Part shown: one piece after another, positions 27,365 through 36,008 of the stretch
How positions within the stretch are numbered: position 1 is the first letter of the stretch
Layout of the letters: each line of letters starts with the position of its first letter
Assembly (NCBI GenBank): GCA_036373915.1
Contig: DASUUU010000113.1
Coordinates: forward strand, 13,475-77,474
Length of the DNA stretch: 64,000 nucleotides
Origin: JASLBX01 sp036373915
Lineage (GTDB): Bacteria; Actinomycetota; Actinomycetes; Jiangellales; Jiangellaceae
Direction: 5' to 3'
Made by a program: the position numbers and the translations under genes
Notes under the pieces: model-generated
Told to the model about the DNA's origin: nothing
What the model saw: the letters and a program-made list of their open reading frames with translations, nothing else
Database searches by the model: none

Positions 27365-28813
27365 ATGCGCACCAACGAACTTGGCCAGCATGACCAGTTC
27401 CCCACCGACGAGCTGCCACAGGTAGCCGGACCCGTCCCGTACGGTGTGACCGACCCGACGACCACCTATTCGACGGGAGGGGCCGTGGGGACCGACGCGC
27501 TGCGTGAAATGCGCGCCCACAACGACGTCGCGGGCATGCAGAAGTGGCTCACCGAACACCCCGCCTATGAGATCGCGGACGAGATTCGGCGATCCGATGA
27601 CATCACCGCGATCCTGCTGTTCAGGCTGCTGGACAAGGACCGCGCCGTCGAGGTGTTCGAGGAACTCGACCCCGACAACCAGCAGAACGTGCTGTCCGGG
27701 TTGCGTGACCCCGCCTTCTTCGAGCTCGTCGAGGCCATGGACCCCGACGACCGCGCCCGCCTGCTCGGTGAGGCGCCGGCCAAGTTCGCGCAGCGAGTCC
27801 TCGCCGGGCTGAGCCTGCATGAGCGGGCGATGACCGCGGACCTGCTCGGCTACCCCGAGCGCTCGGTCGGCCGGATCATGAGCCCGGAGATCGTGCTGCT
27901 GCGGCGCAACTTCACCGCTGAGCAGGCCCTCGCCACCGTCCGAGCGCGAGGGGCCAACGCGGAAACCGTCTACACGTTGCCGGTAACCGACGACCAGCGA
28001 CGGTTCAGCGGCGTGGTTGCACTGCGCGACCTGGTCCTCGGCTCGCCGACCGACACCGTGGCCGACCTGGCGGACACCGACGTGCCCACCGTCCAGGCAA
28101 CCGACGAGGCCGAGGCCGCCGCCCGCCTGATGCAGGAGGCCAATCTGCTGGCTCTGACCGTCGTCGACAGCGAGAACAGGGTCGTAGGGCTGCTGACCAT
28201 CGACGACGCCGTCGAGATGATCGAAGCGGCGGACACTGAAGACATCGCACGCCAGTCGGCTGCCGAACCGTTGACGATCCACTACATGGCGGCGAGCGTG
28301 CTCCGCGTCGCCCGGTCACGAGTGATCTGGTTGCTGCTGCTCGTCGCCGCGGCCGCCATGACGGTGAGTGTGCTGGCCGCGTTCGAGCAGACTCTCGATT
28401 CGATACCCAAGATCGCGTTCTTCGTCCCCATGCTGATCGGCACCGGTGGCAACGTCGGGGCCCAAGCAGCGACCTCGGTGGTGCGGGCCCTGGCTCTCGG
28501 TGAGGTCCGGACGACCGACGTGCTGAGGGTCGCCTGGCGGGAGTGCCGGGTCGGGTTCTCGCTGGGCATCATGCTCTCAGTACTCGCCGGCGCGATCGCC
28601 ATCGTGTTCGCCGACGCGAGGCTCGCGGTCGCGGTGGTGATCGCGCTCGTCGTGGTCTGTACGTGGGCGGCTGTGGTCGGCTCGACCATGCCGCTGTTCG
28701 CCCGGCGTGCGGGCATCGACCCGGCGGTCATCTCCGCGCCGCTTGTCACCACACTCGTCGATGCCACGGGATTGATCATCTACTTCCTGGTGGCGATCTC
28801 GATCATCGGGTGA
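27365..28813 (+). CDS. mgtE: Magnesium transporter MgtE
   Basis: A 482-residue Mg2+-gated Mg2+ channel. After about 45 residues of extra N-terminus come the MgtE N domain (about 45-150, with LDKDRAVEVFEELDPDNQQNVLSGL and AMDPDDRARLLGEAP), two CBS domains (about 165-290, starting SVGRIMSPEIVLLRRNFT), a connecting helix, and five transmembrane helices. The membrane signature PMLIGTGGNVGAQAATSVVRALALGEV and the pore-lining GIDPAVISAPLVTTLVDATGLIIYF are intact. TGGAGA precedes the ATG and may be hidden by the leader hairpin. Confidence 0.94.
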   Translation: MRTNELGQHDQFPTDELPQVAGPVPYGVTDPTTTYSTGGAVGTDALREMRAHNDVAGMQKWLTEHPAYEIADEIRRSDDITAILLFRLLDKDRAVEVFEELDPDNQQNVLSGLRDPAFFELVEAMDPDDRARLLGEAPAKFAQRVLAGLSLHERAMTADLLGYPERSVGRIMSPEIVLLRRNFTAEQALATVRARGANAETVYTLPVTDDQRRFSGVVALRDLVLGSPTDTVADLADTDVPTVQATDEAEAAARLMQEANLLALTVVDSENRVVGLLTIDDAVEMIEAADTEDIARQSAAEPLTIHYMAASVLRVARSRVIWLLLLVAAAAMTVSVLAAFEQTLDSIPKIAFFVPMLIGTGGNVGAQAATSVVRALALGEVRTTDVLRVAWRECRVGFSLGIMLSVLAGAIAIVFADARLAVAVVIALVVVCTWAAVVGSTMPLFARRAGIDPAVISAPLVTTLVDATGLIIYFLVAISIIG

Positions 28814-30019
28814 TCAAGAAGGCTCGGGCAGTGGCTGCGGTGGCATCGGCCCGGTGTACTCGCCGCTCGGTCGCATCCGCAGCGGGCGCTCGGAGTACTC
28901 CTCGAGAGCATGAGCCACCCAACCCGCCGTCCTGCCAACGGCGAAGATCACCTCACCGGCGTCCGCCGGCATTGCTGCGGCCACGCTGAGAACGGCCAGC
29001 GCAAGGTCGACATTGGCGTGCAGTGGACGCACCCGACCGGCCGTGGTGACGACCTCGTCGGCCATGTCGAGCGCCGGCTGAGCTCCGGCAACCTGCTCCA
29101 GCATCCCGAACAGCAGCGTCGCGCGCGGATCCGCTCCCGGGTAGACCCGGTGACCGAGCCCTGGGATGCGCCGGCCCGCACGCAGGTGATCAGCAACCAC
29201 GGGTGCGGCCGCGCCGTGGTCAAGGCATTCGGCCAGCATCCGGTGCGCGTGGCCGCTGGCGGCCCCGTGCAGCGGGCCCTCGAGCGCTCCAAGCCCGGCG
29301 GAGACGACGGCGTAGGGGTGCGCTCGCGCGGATGCTGCAACCCGAGCCGCCAGTGTTGACGCGGCCAGGTCGTGATCGATCAGCAGGACCAGCGCCGCGT
29401 CCAAGCACCGGATCATCTGCTCGGTCGGGGCCACGGCGGTCAGCCGGGGCCACAGCCGCTGGGCCAGCGACGCCCTCGCAGGGGCGTCCCGGCCCACCAA
29501 CGGCAACGACTCCACGAGCATGGCGATCATGCTGCGCGCCGTCGCGGTCACCACCGATCCGGTGAGCTCGAACCGGAGCGGATCGGCCACCGCCGCGGCG
29601 ACCACGGCCACCCGCACCCTGTCCATCAGCGCGCTGTGCGGCGGAAGTGCGCCGATCGCGACCTTTGCGGTACGGACGGAGTCCTCGGGTGCGGTAAAGC
29701 GGACGTCCGGCTCGAGTACGCCGGTCCACAACCACTCGGCGACGGCCTCATATGGATACGTCCGGGCCAACTCGGCAGCATCGACCCCCCGGTAGAAGTA
29801 CCGGCTGTCGTCGATAAGGGTGATTCCCGTACCTATGGCCTGCGGGCCTGGCCGTCGCCGGCGCGCGGCGAGCGCATCGACCTGCTTGGGGTCGAACGTA
29901 CTGCTGCGCCCACCGGGCCCGCGCGCGCTGTCGAGCAGACCACGGCTGACGTAGGCATACACGGTCTCAGGCTTGACGCCGAGCCGGCGGGCGACCTCCT
30001 GAGTGGTCAGGCGACTCAT
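28814..30019 (-). CDS. Citrate synthase-family protein with N-terminal helix-turn-helix
   Basis: A 401-residue protein. Residues 1-60 are a MerR/excisionase-type helix-turn-helix (LTTQEVARRLGVKPETVYAYVSRGLL, then SSTFDPKQVDALAARR), fused to a citrate synthase body. The body keeps the catalytic residues: His in LIDHDLAAST, His and Arg in GLGHRVYPGADPR, and Asp in NVDLALAVL. It may therefore be an active (methyl)citrate synthase, a regulator, or both. It is divergent from a second citrate synthase, and a 19-bp palindrome overlaps its own start codon. Such fusions are known in actinobacteria, but their regulatory role is little described. Confidence 0.88.
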   Translation of the reverse strand: MSRLTTQEVARRLGVKPETVYAYVSRGLLDSARGPGGRSSTFDPKQVDALAARRRRPGPQAIGTGITLIDDSRYFYRGVDAAELARTYPYEAVAEWLWTGVLEPDVRFTAPEDSVRTAKVAIGALPPHSALMDRVRVAVVAAAVADPLRFELTGSVVTATARSMIAMLVESLPLVGRDAPARASLAQRLWPRLTAVAPTEQMIRCLDAALVLLIDHDLAASTLAARVAASARAHPYAVVSAGLGALEGPLHGAASGHAHRMLAECLDHGAAAPVVADHLRAGRRIPGLGHRVYPGADPRATLLFGMLEQVAGAQPALDMADEVVTTAGRVRPLHANVDLALAVLSVAAAMPADAGEVIFAVGRTAGWVAHALEEYSERPLRMRPSGEYTGPMPPQPLPEPS

Positions 30020-30036
30020 ATTGATCCAATCAATAT
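30018..30036. promoter_or_regulatory. Perfect 19-bp palindrome overlapping the start codon of the HTH-citrate synthase
   Basis: ATATTGATCCAATCAATAT is a perfect inverted repeat (8-3-8) in the 49-bp divergent gap between two citrate synthase genes; its left end covers the minus-strand ATG (30017-30019). It is strikingly AT-rich for this genome. The obvious candidate ligand is the DNA-binding domain of the minus-strand product, acting on both genes; that is inference. Confidence 0.65.
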
Positions 30037-30068
30037 ATGTATCCTCAGCTCAACTATAGGAGGCCGTC

Positions 30069-31244
30069 ATGACATCCACCACTCCCATCGAGGTGCCCCG
30101 CGGACTGGCCGGTGTTGTCGTCACCGACACCGAGCTCGGTGACGTCCGCGGCCGCGAGGGCTTCTACCACTACCGGCAGTACTCCGCGATAGAGCTCGCC
30201 GAGACGCGAACCTTCGAGGACGTCTGGCACCTGATGATCGACCGCACGCTGCCCGACCGCCACCGTCGCGAGGCCTTCATCCGCGAGACCGCGCCGCTGC
30301 GGACCCTCCCGGCCGAGATCATGGACGTTCTGCCGGCGGTGGCGAACGCCATCGGAGCGTCCGGACCGCTTGCCGGGCTCCGCACGGCGCTGGCGCTGCT
30401 CGGCGCCCAGGCCGGGTTCCGTCCCGTGTACGACATCGATCCTGACCAGCGGCGGGCGGACACGCTGCGCGCCTGCGCCACGGTTCCCACCGTCCTGACC
30501 GCTTTGCATCGGCTCGCGGCGGGCCGCCGGCCGGTCGCGCCGCGCGACGATCTGCCGTATGCCGCCAACTACCTCTACATGCTGGCCGGCTCCGAACCCG
30601 AGCCCGAGCGGGCCAGAGCGATCGAGCAGTACCTGATCTCCACCATCGACCACGGGTTCAACGCCTCGACGTTCACCGGCCGGGTAATCGCCTCCACCGG
30701 CGCGGACGTCGCAGCGTGCCTGGTAGGTGCGATCGGCGCGCTCTCCGGACCGCTGCACGGCGGTGCACCCAGCCGGGCGCTGGACACTCTCGACGCCATC
30801 GGCACCCCGGACAACATCGACCCGTGGATCCGTGACCGGGTGCTGGCCGGAGACCGGATCATGGGATTCGGCCACCCGGTCTACCGCACCGAGGACCCGA
30901 GGTCGCGGATGCTCCGGGGCATCGCCGAGCGGCTCGCGGCGGCGTCCGGGCGTGATGAGGATCGGGCACTCGTCGAGTTCGCCGTTCAGGTCGAGCGGCG
31001 CGTCCTGGGCATCCTCGCCGAGCTCAAGCCCGGCCGTGAGCTGCACACCAACGTCGAGTTCTACGCCGGCGTGGTGATGGAACTGTGCGGCCTGCCGCGG
31101 TCGATGTTCACCCCCACCTTCGCAGCCGCCCGCGTCGTCGGCTGGAGCGCGAACATCCTCGAGCAGGCGGCCGACCCCAAGATCATCCGCCCGGCGGCCC
31201 GCTACACCGGCCCACCGCCACCCCACCCTGTCGCCCCCGCGTGA
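30069..31244 (+). CDS. Citrate synthase / 2-methylcitrate synthase-like
   Basis: A 391-residue citrate synthase-family enzyme without extra domain. The catalytic residues are present: His in STIDHGFNASTF, His and Arg in GFGHPVYRTEDPRSRM, and the NVEFYAGVVM block where Glu replaces the usual Asp-equivalent in the pattern seen for type II/CitA-like enzymes. It would join acetyl-CoA or propionyl-CoA to oxaloacetate. GGAGG lies five bases before the ATG. It is divergent from the HTH-fused homologue. Choice between citrate and methylcitrate synthase cannot be made; there is no prpD or prpB nearby. Confidence 0.88.
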   Translation: MTSTTPIEVPRGLAGVVVTDTELGDVRGREGFYHYRQYSAIELAETRTFEDVWHLMIDRTLPDRHRREAFIRETAPLRTLPAEIMDVLPAVANAIGASGPLAGLRTALALLGAQAGFRPVYDIDPDQRRADTLRACATVPTVLTALHRLAAGRRPVAPRDDLPYAANYLYMLAGSEPEPERARAIEQYLISTIDHGFNASTFTGRVIASTGADVAACLVGAIGALSGPLHGGAPSRALDTLDAIGTPDNIDPWIRDRVLAGDRIMGFGHPVYRTEDPRSRMLRGIAERLAAASGRDEDRALVEFAVQVERRVLGILAELKPGRELHTNVEFYAGVVMELCGLPRSMFTPTFAAARVVGWSANILEQAADPKIIRPAARYTGPPPPHPVAPA

Positions 31245-31352
31245 GTTCGATCACGCCCAGCACCCCACCCCGTGCAGTTCGATCACGTCCAGCACCCGCA
31301 GCCCTGCCGCACCATGCGCGTGCGGGTGGTACGGCACCGACGGGCCTGGTGG
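31245..31352 (+). repeat. Hairpin repeat copy A with an extra half-unit
   Basis: Copy A of a dispersed element spans 31279-31352 and matches copies at 45407-45480 and 54560-54633. It contains GCCGCACCA and TGGTACGGC arms around a 12-base loop. A half-unit starts directly after the citrate synthase stop: GTTCGATCACGCCCAGCACC at 31245-31264 is repeated nearly exactly at 31277-31296, a 32-base period. The element may act as a 3' hairpin for the upstream gene. Confidence 0.75.
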
Positions 31353-31381
31353 GCGGCCCAGCCCTGCCGGAGCCCGCCCTG

Positions 31382-31876
31382 TCACACCGGCCGCGAGCGG
31401 CGTTCGAGCAGGACGGTGTCGCGCCACTGGCCGTCCAACCGGGCGATCCGCTCGCGCACCCCGACGACCCGGAACCCGGCCCACTCGTGCAGCCGGATAC
31501 TCGCCTCGTTCTCCGGGAAGATCGACGTCTGCAGCGTCCAGAACCCGGAGTCCTCGGCGGCCCGCACCTGGTGGGCGATCAGCGCTTTGCCGATCCCCCG
31601 GCCTCTCATGCCGTCCGCGATATAGATGGACGATTCCACGACGCCCGCGTAGCACTCCCGGGCCGAGACGCGCGTAACCGCGGCCCAGCCGACGACGTCG
31701 CGCTCGAGCTCGGCGACCCAGCGCTGACCGGCAAGCCACTTCCGGCGCAGAGTCGCCCGGGTGGGAACCCGGGTTTCGAAGGTGGCGTTGCGAGTTGCGA
31801 TGCCCTGGGCGTAGATGCGGCGGACGGCCGGCCAGTCAGCGTCATCCAGCGCCCGCAGGCAAACCTCTGTTGTCAC
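31382..31876 (-). CDS. GNAT N-acetyltransferase, phosphinothricin-acetyltransferase-like
   Basis: A 164-residue GNAT acetyltransferase. The order fits the Pat/YwnH group: VCLRALDDADWPAVRRIYAQGIATRNATFET at the start, WVAELERDVVGWAAV, then the acetyl-CoA loop SSIYIADGMRGRGIGKALIAHQV (R-G-x-G-x-G/A) and ENEASIRLHEWAGFRVVGV near the end. Members acetylate phosphinothricin, methionine sulfone or other small amines. Which substrate applies here is not readable. Confidence 0.9.
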   Translation of the reverse strand: MTTEVCLRALDDADWPAVRRIYAQGIATRNATFETRVPTRATLRRKWLAGQRWVAELERDVVGWAAVTRVSARECYAGVVESSIYIADGMRGRGIGKALIAHQVRAAEDSGFWTLQTSIFPENEASIRLHEWAGFRVVGVRERIARLDGQWRDTVLLERRSRPV

Positions 31877-31891
31877 GAGCCAATCATCGCC

Positions 31892-32818
31892 TCACGGACG
31901 ACGAAACGCCGCCAGCGCCTCGTAGGTCACCTCCGTAACCGGCAGGCCGGGCAGCGCATCCGGTGCGAACCAGCGGGCTTCCGCCGTTGAGCCACCTACC
32001 TCGATAGCTGCCGGGTGGCGGGTCTCCTCGACCTGCACCTCGTAGAAGGCGCGCACGCCGTGCCAGTCGATCGGAAATCCCTCCGGCCCCAGTTGCTCTG
32101 GCTCATGATGGCTGGCGACGCCGAGCAATCGTTCGATGTGGCCGGCGTGGCCGGTCTCCTCGTCAAGTTCGCGCAGGAGCGCCTCGTCCGGCTGCTCCCC
32201 GAAATCGGTGCCGCCACCGGGAAGGTGCCACCTGCCGGCGCCCGGGTAGCCGTCGGCGATCCTGGTCAACAGCACCTGATCATTCGGGTCGTGCACAACG
32301 GCGTAGGCTGCGAACCGCTGCACCCGGGGATGCCCGTCCGGATGGTCGGTGATCAAGAACGACGGCAGATCCGGGACGCGCTCCGGCGGCAGGTCGACGG
32401 CTGTGAGCGGCAACTTGAGCGCGTTCGCGGCGAACGGCCGCAGTTGCATCGCCGCCGCCTCGTCGCGCGTCACCCAGCGGGCCTCGTCCACCTTGGGAGA
32501 GATCGGACCACCGGGCTCGCCGTCAGCGAGCGCCGTGTAGATGATCCGATCGGTGTGCAGCGTCACCGGCTGGCCCGGGACGATTCGCACGTCGGCGACG
32601 ACGTCAAGAACCCCGTCGACGGCGACGGACAGCGCTGCCTCCTCGGCGGCCTCACGGGCGACGGCCTGTTCCGGATGCTCACCGTGCCACACCCCGCCGC
32701 CCGGTAGTGTCCACACTCCCGGCGTACCGGATCTGTCGGACTCGCGAACCAGCAGGACGCGTTCCTCGGGGTCAGCGCAGACGACATAGGCAGCCACCCG
32801 CCGCAACGGCTCGGTCAT
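31892..32818 (-). CDS. Protein with two tandem Nudix hydrolase domains
   Basis: A 308-residue protein made of two complete Nudix domains. The first box is GGGVWHGEHPEQAVAREAAEEAAL (about residues 40-63) and the second is GGGTDFGEQPDEALLRELDEETGH (about 197-220); both keep the G-x5-E-x7-RE-x2-EE-x-G core or a close variant, though the first ends in EEAAL instead of the usual EE-x-G. Nudix enzymes hydrolyse nucleoside diphosphates linked to another moiety. The tandem layout suggests internal duplication; whether both halves are active is open. Confidence 0.88.
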   Translation of the reverse strand: MTEPLRRVAAYVVCADPEERVLLVRESDRSGTPGVWTLPGGGVWHGEHPEQAVAREAAEEAALSVAVDGVLDVVADVRIVPGQPVTLHTDRIIYTALADGEPGGPISPKVDEARWVTRDEAAAMQLRPFAANALKLPLTAVDLPPERVPDLPSFLITDHPDGHPRVQRFAAYAVVHDPNDQVLLTRIADGYPGAGRWHLPGGGTDFGEQPDEALLRELDEETGHAGHIERLLGVASHHEPEQLGPEGFPIDWHGVRAFYEVQVEETRHPAAIEVGGSTAEARWFAPDALPGLPVTEVTYEALAAFRRP

Positions 32819-32933
32819 GGCTAGTCAGTGTTGCGGCGGTGCGCCGCGAGATCAATAGCCGACAAGCGGGCGAACTCACTTTTGTCAAAGCCTCGACCAC
32901 GTAAGGTGCATTCGCCAACGGGCGCCACGGTGG

Positions 32934-32997
32934 CGATCAGGTGCGGCGTATAGCACGTCACCTGCACCTCTCCCAAGCCAAGTCGGTCACCTGATCG
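32934..32997. repeat. Intergenic inverted repeat (IR3)
   Basis: CGATCAGGTG (32934-32943) and CACCTGATCG (32988-32997) form a perfect 10-bp inverted repeat with a 44-base centre that itself holds GTGC/GCAC pairs. It lies in the 285-bp gap before the GntR operon; nothing else is evident in that gap apart from the regulator's own promoter region. Confidence 0.5.
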
Positions 32998-33103
32998 TTC
33001 GTGCGGGGCGCGCTTTGCGCGGTCGTAAGACTGGTGCTATGGTTCATTACTCAACCAATGAACCGATGACGTACCCGGCGCCCGCAGCAAAGGAGACCGG
33101 CGG

Positions 33104-33466
33104 TTGTTCGACGAGCGCAGCCCGATCTATCAGCAGATCGCTGAGCAGATCAAGGCGCAGATCGTCGCCGGCGAAATCCGGCCCGGCGATCAGGTCATGT
33201 CGACAAATCAGTACGCCGAGTTCTACCGGATCAACCCTGCGACCGCCGCGAAGGGCTTTCACCAGCTCGTCGAGGAAGGCGTCCTCTACAAGAAGCGAGG
33301 AATCGGGATGTTCGTCAGCCCGGACGCCTACGACCGGCTGCGCAAACAGCGGCGCGAGCGGTTCTTCGCCGACGTCGTCGACCCAATGATCGCGGAGGCC
33401 AGGCTGATCGGCATCGATCTTGCAGACGTCGTCGCGCGAATCAATGAGGAGGATCGCGGCCGATGA
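33104..33466 (+). CDS. GntR-family regulator, YtrA subfamily
   Basis: A 120-residue short GntR regulator. The winged helix covers about residues 5-75 (SPIYQQIAEQIKAQIVAGEIRPGDQVMSTNQYAEFYRINPATAAKGFHQL, then GVLYKKRGIGMFV), and only a short helical tail follows, as in YtrA proteins that control ABC transporter operons. It starts at TTG 33104 with GGAGA seven bases upstream and overlaps the next gene by four bases. It most likely represses this operon until an inducer, often an antibiotic or cell-envelope stress, appears. Confidence 0.92.
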   Translation: MFDERSPIYQQIAEQIKAQIVAGEIRPGDQVMSTNQYAEFYRINPATAAKGFHQLVEEGVLYKKRGIGMFVSPDAYDRLRKQRRERFFADVVDPMIAEARLIGIDLADVVARINEEDRGR

Positions 33467-34344
33467 CCTTGGACGTCGACGTTCGAGATCTGACCGTCCG
33501 TTACGGGGACGTTGCGGCGCTCGACAGACTGAGTCTCTCGTTCGGGGGCGGGCAGATCCATGGACTGCTCGGCCGAAACGGGGCCGGCAAGTCCACGCTG
33601 CTCGCTGCGCTGGCCGCTTACCGTAGGCCGACATCGGGGAGTGTGCTGGTCGGCGGCGAGGATCCGTTCGAAAACCCGAAGCTCATGCCGCAGATCTGCC
33701 TGATCCGCGAGGCCCTGGACGTCTACGACACCGAGACCTGCCGGTCCGTCCTGTCGCTCGGGGCACTGCGCCCGACCTGGGACGCCGAGTACGCCGACGA
33801 ACTCGTCGAGCGGTTCGAGATCCCGGTCACCAGGCGGTCGGTGACCAAGCTGTCCCGTGGCAAGAAGGCCGCGCTCGCCTGCGTCATCGGCCTGGCGAGC
33901 CGGGCACCGCTGACCATCTTCGACGAGGCGTACCTGGGCATGGACGCCCCGTCCCGGGTGGCCTTCTACGACGAATTGCTGGCCGACTACATGCGGCACC
34001 CGCGAACCATCGTCATCTCGACCCATATGATCGAGGAGTTCAGCAGCCTCTTCGAGCGAGTTGCGATCATCGACAGAGGACGGCTCGTCGTGCAGGGCGA
34101 CACCGACGAGATCAAGGCGCGCGGAGCTTCGGTGATCGGGCCGGCCGATGTCGTCGATCGGGTCGCCACCGGGCACGCAGTCGTGGGCGAGCGCCGCCTC
34201 GGCCCGACCAAGTCCGTCACCGTGTACGGAGACCTCGACGCCGACTTCGAGGAGAACGTACGCGCCGCCGGGCTCGAACTCGGCCCGGTCTCGCTCCAGG
34301 ACCTGTTCATCCACCTGACCTCCGACCGGGGTGTGAAGCCATGA
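33463..34344 (+). CDS. ABC transporter ATP-binding protein
   Basis: A 293-residue ABC ATPase. Walker A is GLLGRNGAGKSTLLA (about 34-48), Walker B is LTIFDEAYLGMD and the switch His lies in IVISTHMIEEF. The signature motif reads LSRGKKAAL where LSGGQ is usual, which is typical of YtrB-like exporters. It is coupled to the regulator upstream and to the membrane protein downstream (four-base overlaps each), forming one transport unit. Substrate unknown. Confidence 0.9.
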   Translation: MTLDVDVRDLTVRYGDVAALDRLSLSFGGGQIHGLLGRNGAGKSTLLAALAAYRRPTSGSVLVGGEDPFENPKLMPQICLIREALDVYDTETCRSVLSLGALRPTWDAEYADELVERFEIPVTRRSVTKLSRGKKAALACVIGLASRAPLTIFDEAYLGMDAPSRVAFYDELLADYMRHPRTIVISTHMIEEFSSLFERVAIIDRGRLVVQGDTDEIKARGASVIGPADVVDRVATGHAVVGERRLGPTKSVTVYGDLDADFEENVRAAGLELGPVSLQDLFIHLTSDRGVKP

Positions 34345-35060
34345 CGACCACTCCCGCGCTCCGGGTCGCACGCCAGGTGTCCCGCGGCTTCGCACCGGTG
34401 ATAGCGATCTTTCTGGCGATCGTCATTCCCCTCTTCATGGGGATCGGCGTCGTCTCGTTCATAACCGACGGCGAGGGCAGCGTCTGGGAGATCGCCGCTG
34501 CCGGTGCGTTCAAGTGGTTCCCCTTCGCCCTCGCCGTCCTCCTCACGCCCGCTCTCCTCCCGATGTACGTGACGCACGGCGTTACGCGGCATCAGTTCGT
34601 GGCCGGCGCGATGCTGACACTCGTGGCGTTCGCCGTTGCGGTTGCGGCAATCGTCAACCTGGGATACGCCGCCGAGTCGGCGATCTACCGAGCGGTCGAT
34701 CGGCCCCACGACTTCCGCGACCCGCATCTGTTCGCGTCATGGACCGAAGTACCACTCGTCATCACCGAGTACGCGCTGCTGCTGGCGGCACTCCTGGCCG
34801 GTGGCTGGCTCATAGGGACGCTGTACTACCGGCTGCACTGGTTGTGGGCGACCCTGCTCATCCCGGCCGCGATGGCACCAGCGGGCGGCGCCGAGCTGCT
34901 GCTGCAGACGTCATGGACGGGCTCGTGGACCGAATCCATGGGATGGACCCGCCCGTCCCTCACGGTTGCCCTCTCAGTGTCCACGCTGCTCATCGGAGCC
35001 ACTCTCGCGCTCGTCTACGCGCTCACCCGCAGCGTGCCGATCAAGCTCAAGGCAACCTGA
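34341..35060 (+). CDS. ABC transporter membrane protein, first unit
   Basis: A 239-residue protein with six hydrophobic segments (for example VIAIFLAIVIPLFMGIGVVSFI, FPFALAVLLTPALLPMYV, LTLVAFAVAVAAIVNLGY and LTVALSVSTLLIGATLALVYAL). It has no motif beyond ABC-2-like topology. Overlap with the ATPase gene identifies it as the membrane partner of that subunit. I do not recognise a specific family. Confidence 0.75.
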   Translation: MTTTPALRVARQVSRGFAPVIAIFLAIVIPLFMGIGVVSFITDGEGSVWEIAAAGAFKWFPFALAVLLTPALLPMYVTHGVTRHQFVAGAMLTLVAFAVAVAAIVNLGYAAESAIYRAVDRPHDFRDPHLFASWTEVPLVITEYALLLAALLAGGWLIGTLYYRLHWLWATLLIPAAMAPAGGAELLLQTSWTGSWTESMGWTRPSLTVALSVSTLLIGATLALVYALTRSVPIKLKAT

Positions 35061-35071
35061 GGAGAGTTGAT

Positions 35072-35995
35072 ATGCCGATCATCGAGGTCGAGAACCTGCA
35101 CAAGCGGTACGGCAGTACGGTCGCCGTCGACGACGTGTCGTTCACCGTGGAGCAGGGCGAGATCTTCGGGATCCTCGGACGTAACGGCGCCGGCAAGACG
35201 ACCACCGTCGAGTGCGTCGAGGGTCTCCGGGCACCGGACGGCGGCACGGTCCGGGTGCTCGCACTGGACCCCCGTCGCGACCGGGCCGAGCTTACTCGCC
35301 GCCTAGGTGCGCAACTGCAGCAGAGCGCGTTGCAGGAACGGCTCAAGGTCCGCGAGGCGATCGAGCTCTACGCGTCGTTCTACGAGCGCCCTGCTGATGG
35401 CGACGAACTCATCGAGGTGCTGGGCCTCGCCGACAAGCTGGACGTCCAGTACCGGAAGTTGTCCGGGGGGCAGAAGCAGCGGCTGTCGATCGCGTTGGCT
35501 CTGATCGGCGACCCCGAGGTAGCCGTGCTCGACGAGCTCACCAGCGGCCTGGACCCACAGGCCCGACGGGACACCTGGGAACTCATCGAGCGGGTACGCG
35601 ACCGCGGAGTCACGATCGTCCTGGTCACCCACTTCATGGACGAGGCCGAGCGGCTCTGCGACCGGTTGGCGCTCATCGACTCCGGGCGAACGGTGGCCAT
35701 TGACACGCCACGCGACCTGGTTCAGCGCGTTGATTCCGAGCAGAGCCTGCGCTTCCGGCCCACCGCCGACTTCGACGATGAGCTGCTATTGCGGCTGCCC
35801 GACGTCACCGGAGTATCGCGGGCACACGGCGAGGTGATCGTGGCCGGCACCGGCAACGTCATCTCGTCGGTCATCACCACGCTGGCAACCGTCGAGGTCG
35901 TCGCCGACAACCTTCGGGTCGAGCGGGCCAATCTCGAAGACGCATTCGTCGCCCTGACCGGTCAGGGGTTCGACACCGAGCCGAGCCGAGGCTGA
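35072..35995 (+). CDS. ABC transporter ATP-binding protein, DrrA-like
   Basis: A 307-residue ATPase of the multidrug (DrrA/CcmA) class. Walker A is GILGRNGAGKTTTVECVEGL, the signature motif is the standard LSGGQKQRLSIALALIG, Walker B is AVLDELTSGLDP and the switch region is VLVTHFMDEAERLCD. The C-terminal DrrA-type extension ends in LEDAFVALTGQ. I start at ATG 35072, with GGAGAG five bases upstream. It forms a second ABC unit with the permease that follows, under the same operon. Confidence 0.93.
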   Translation: MPIIEVENLHKRYGSTVAVDDVSFTVEQGEIFGILGRNGAGKTTTVECVEGLRAPDGGTVRVLALDPRRDRAELTRRLGAQLQQSALQERLKVREAIELYASFYERPADGDELIEVLGLADKLDVQYRKLSGGQKQRLSIALALIGDPEVAVLDELTSGLDPQARRDTWELIERVRDRGVTIVLVTHFMDEAERLCDRLALIDSGRTVAIDTPRDLVQRVDSEQSLRFRPTADFDDELLLRLPDVTGVSRAHGEVIVAGTGNVISSVITTLATVEVVADNLRVERANLEDAFVALTGQGFDTEPSRG

Positions 35996-36008
35996 AGGGA
36001 AGTCACGA

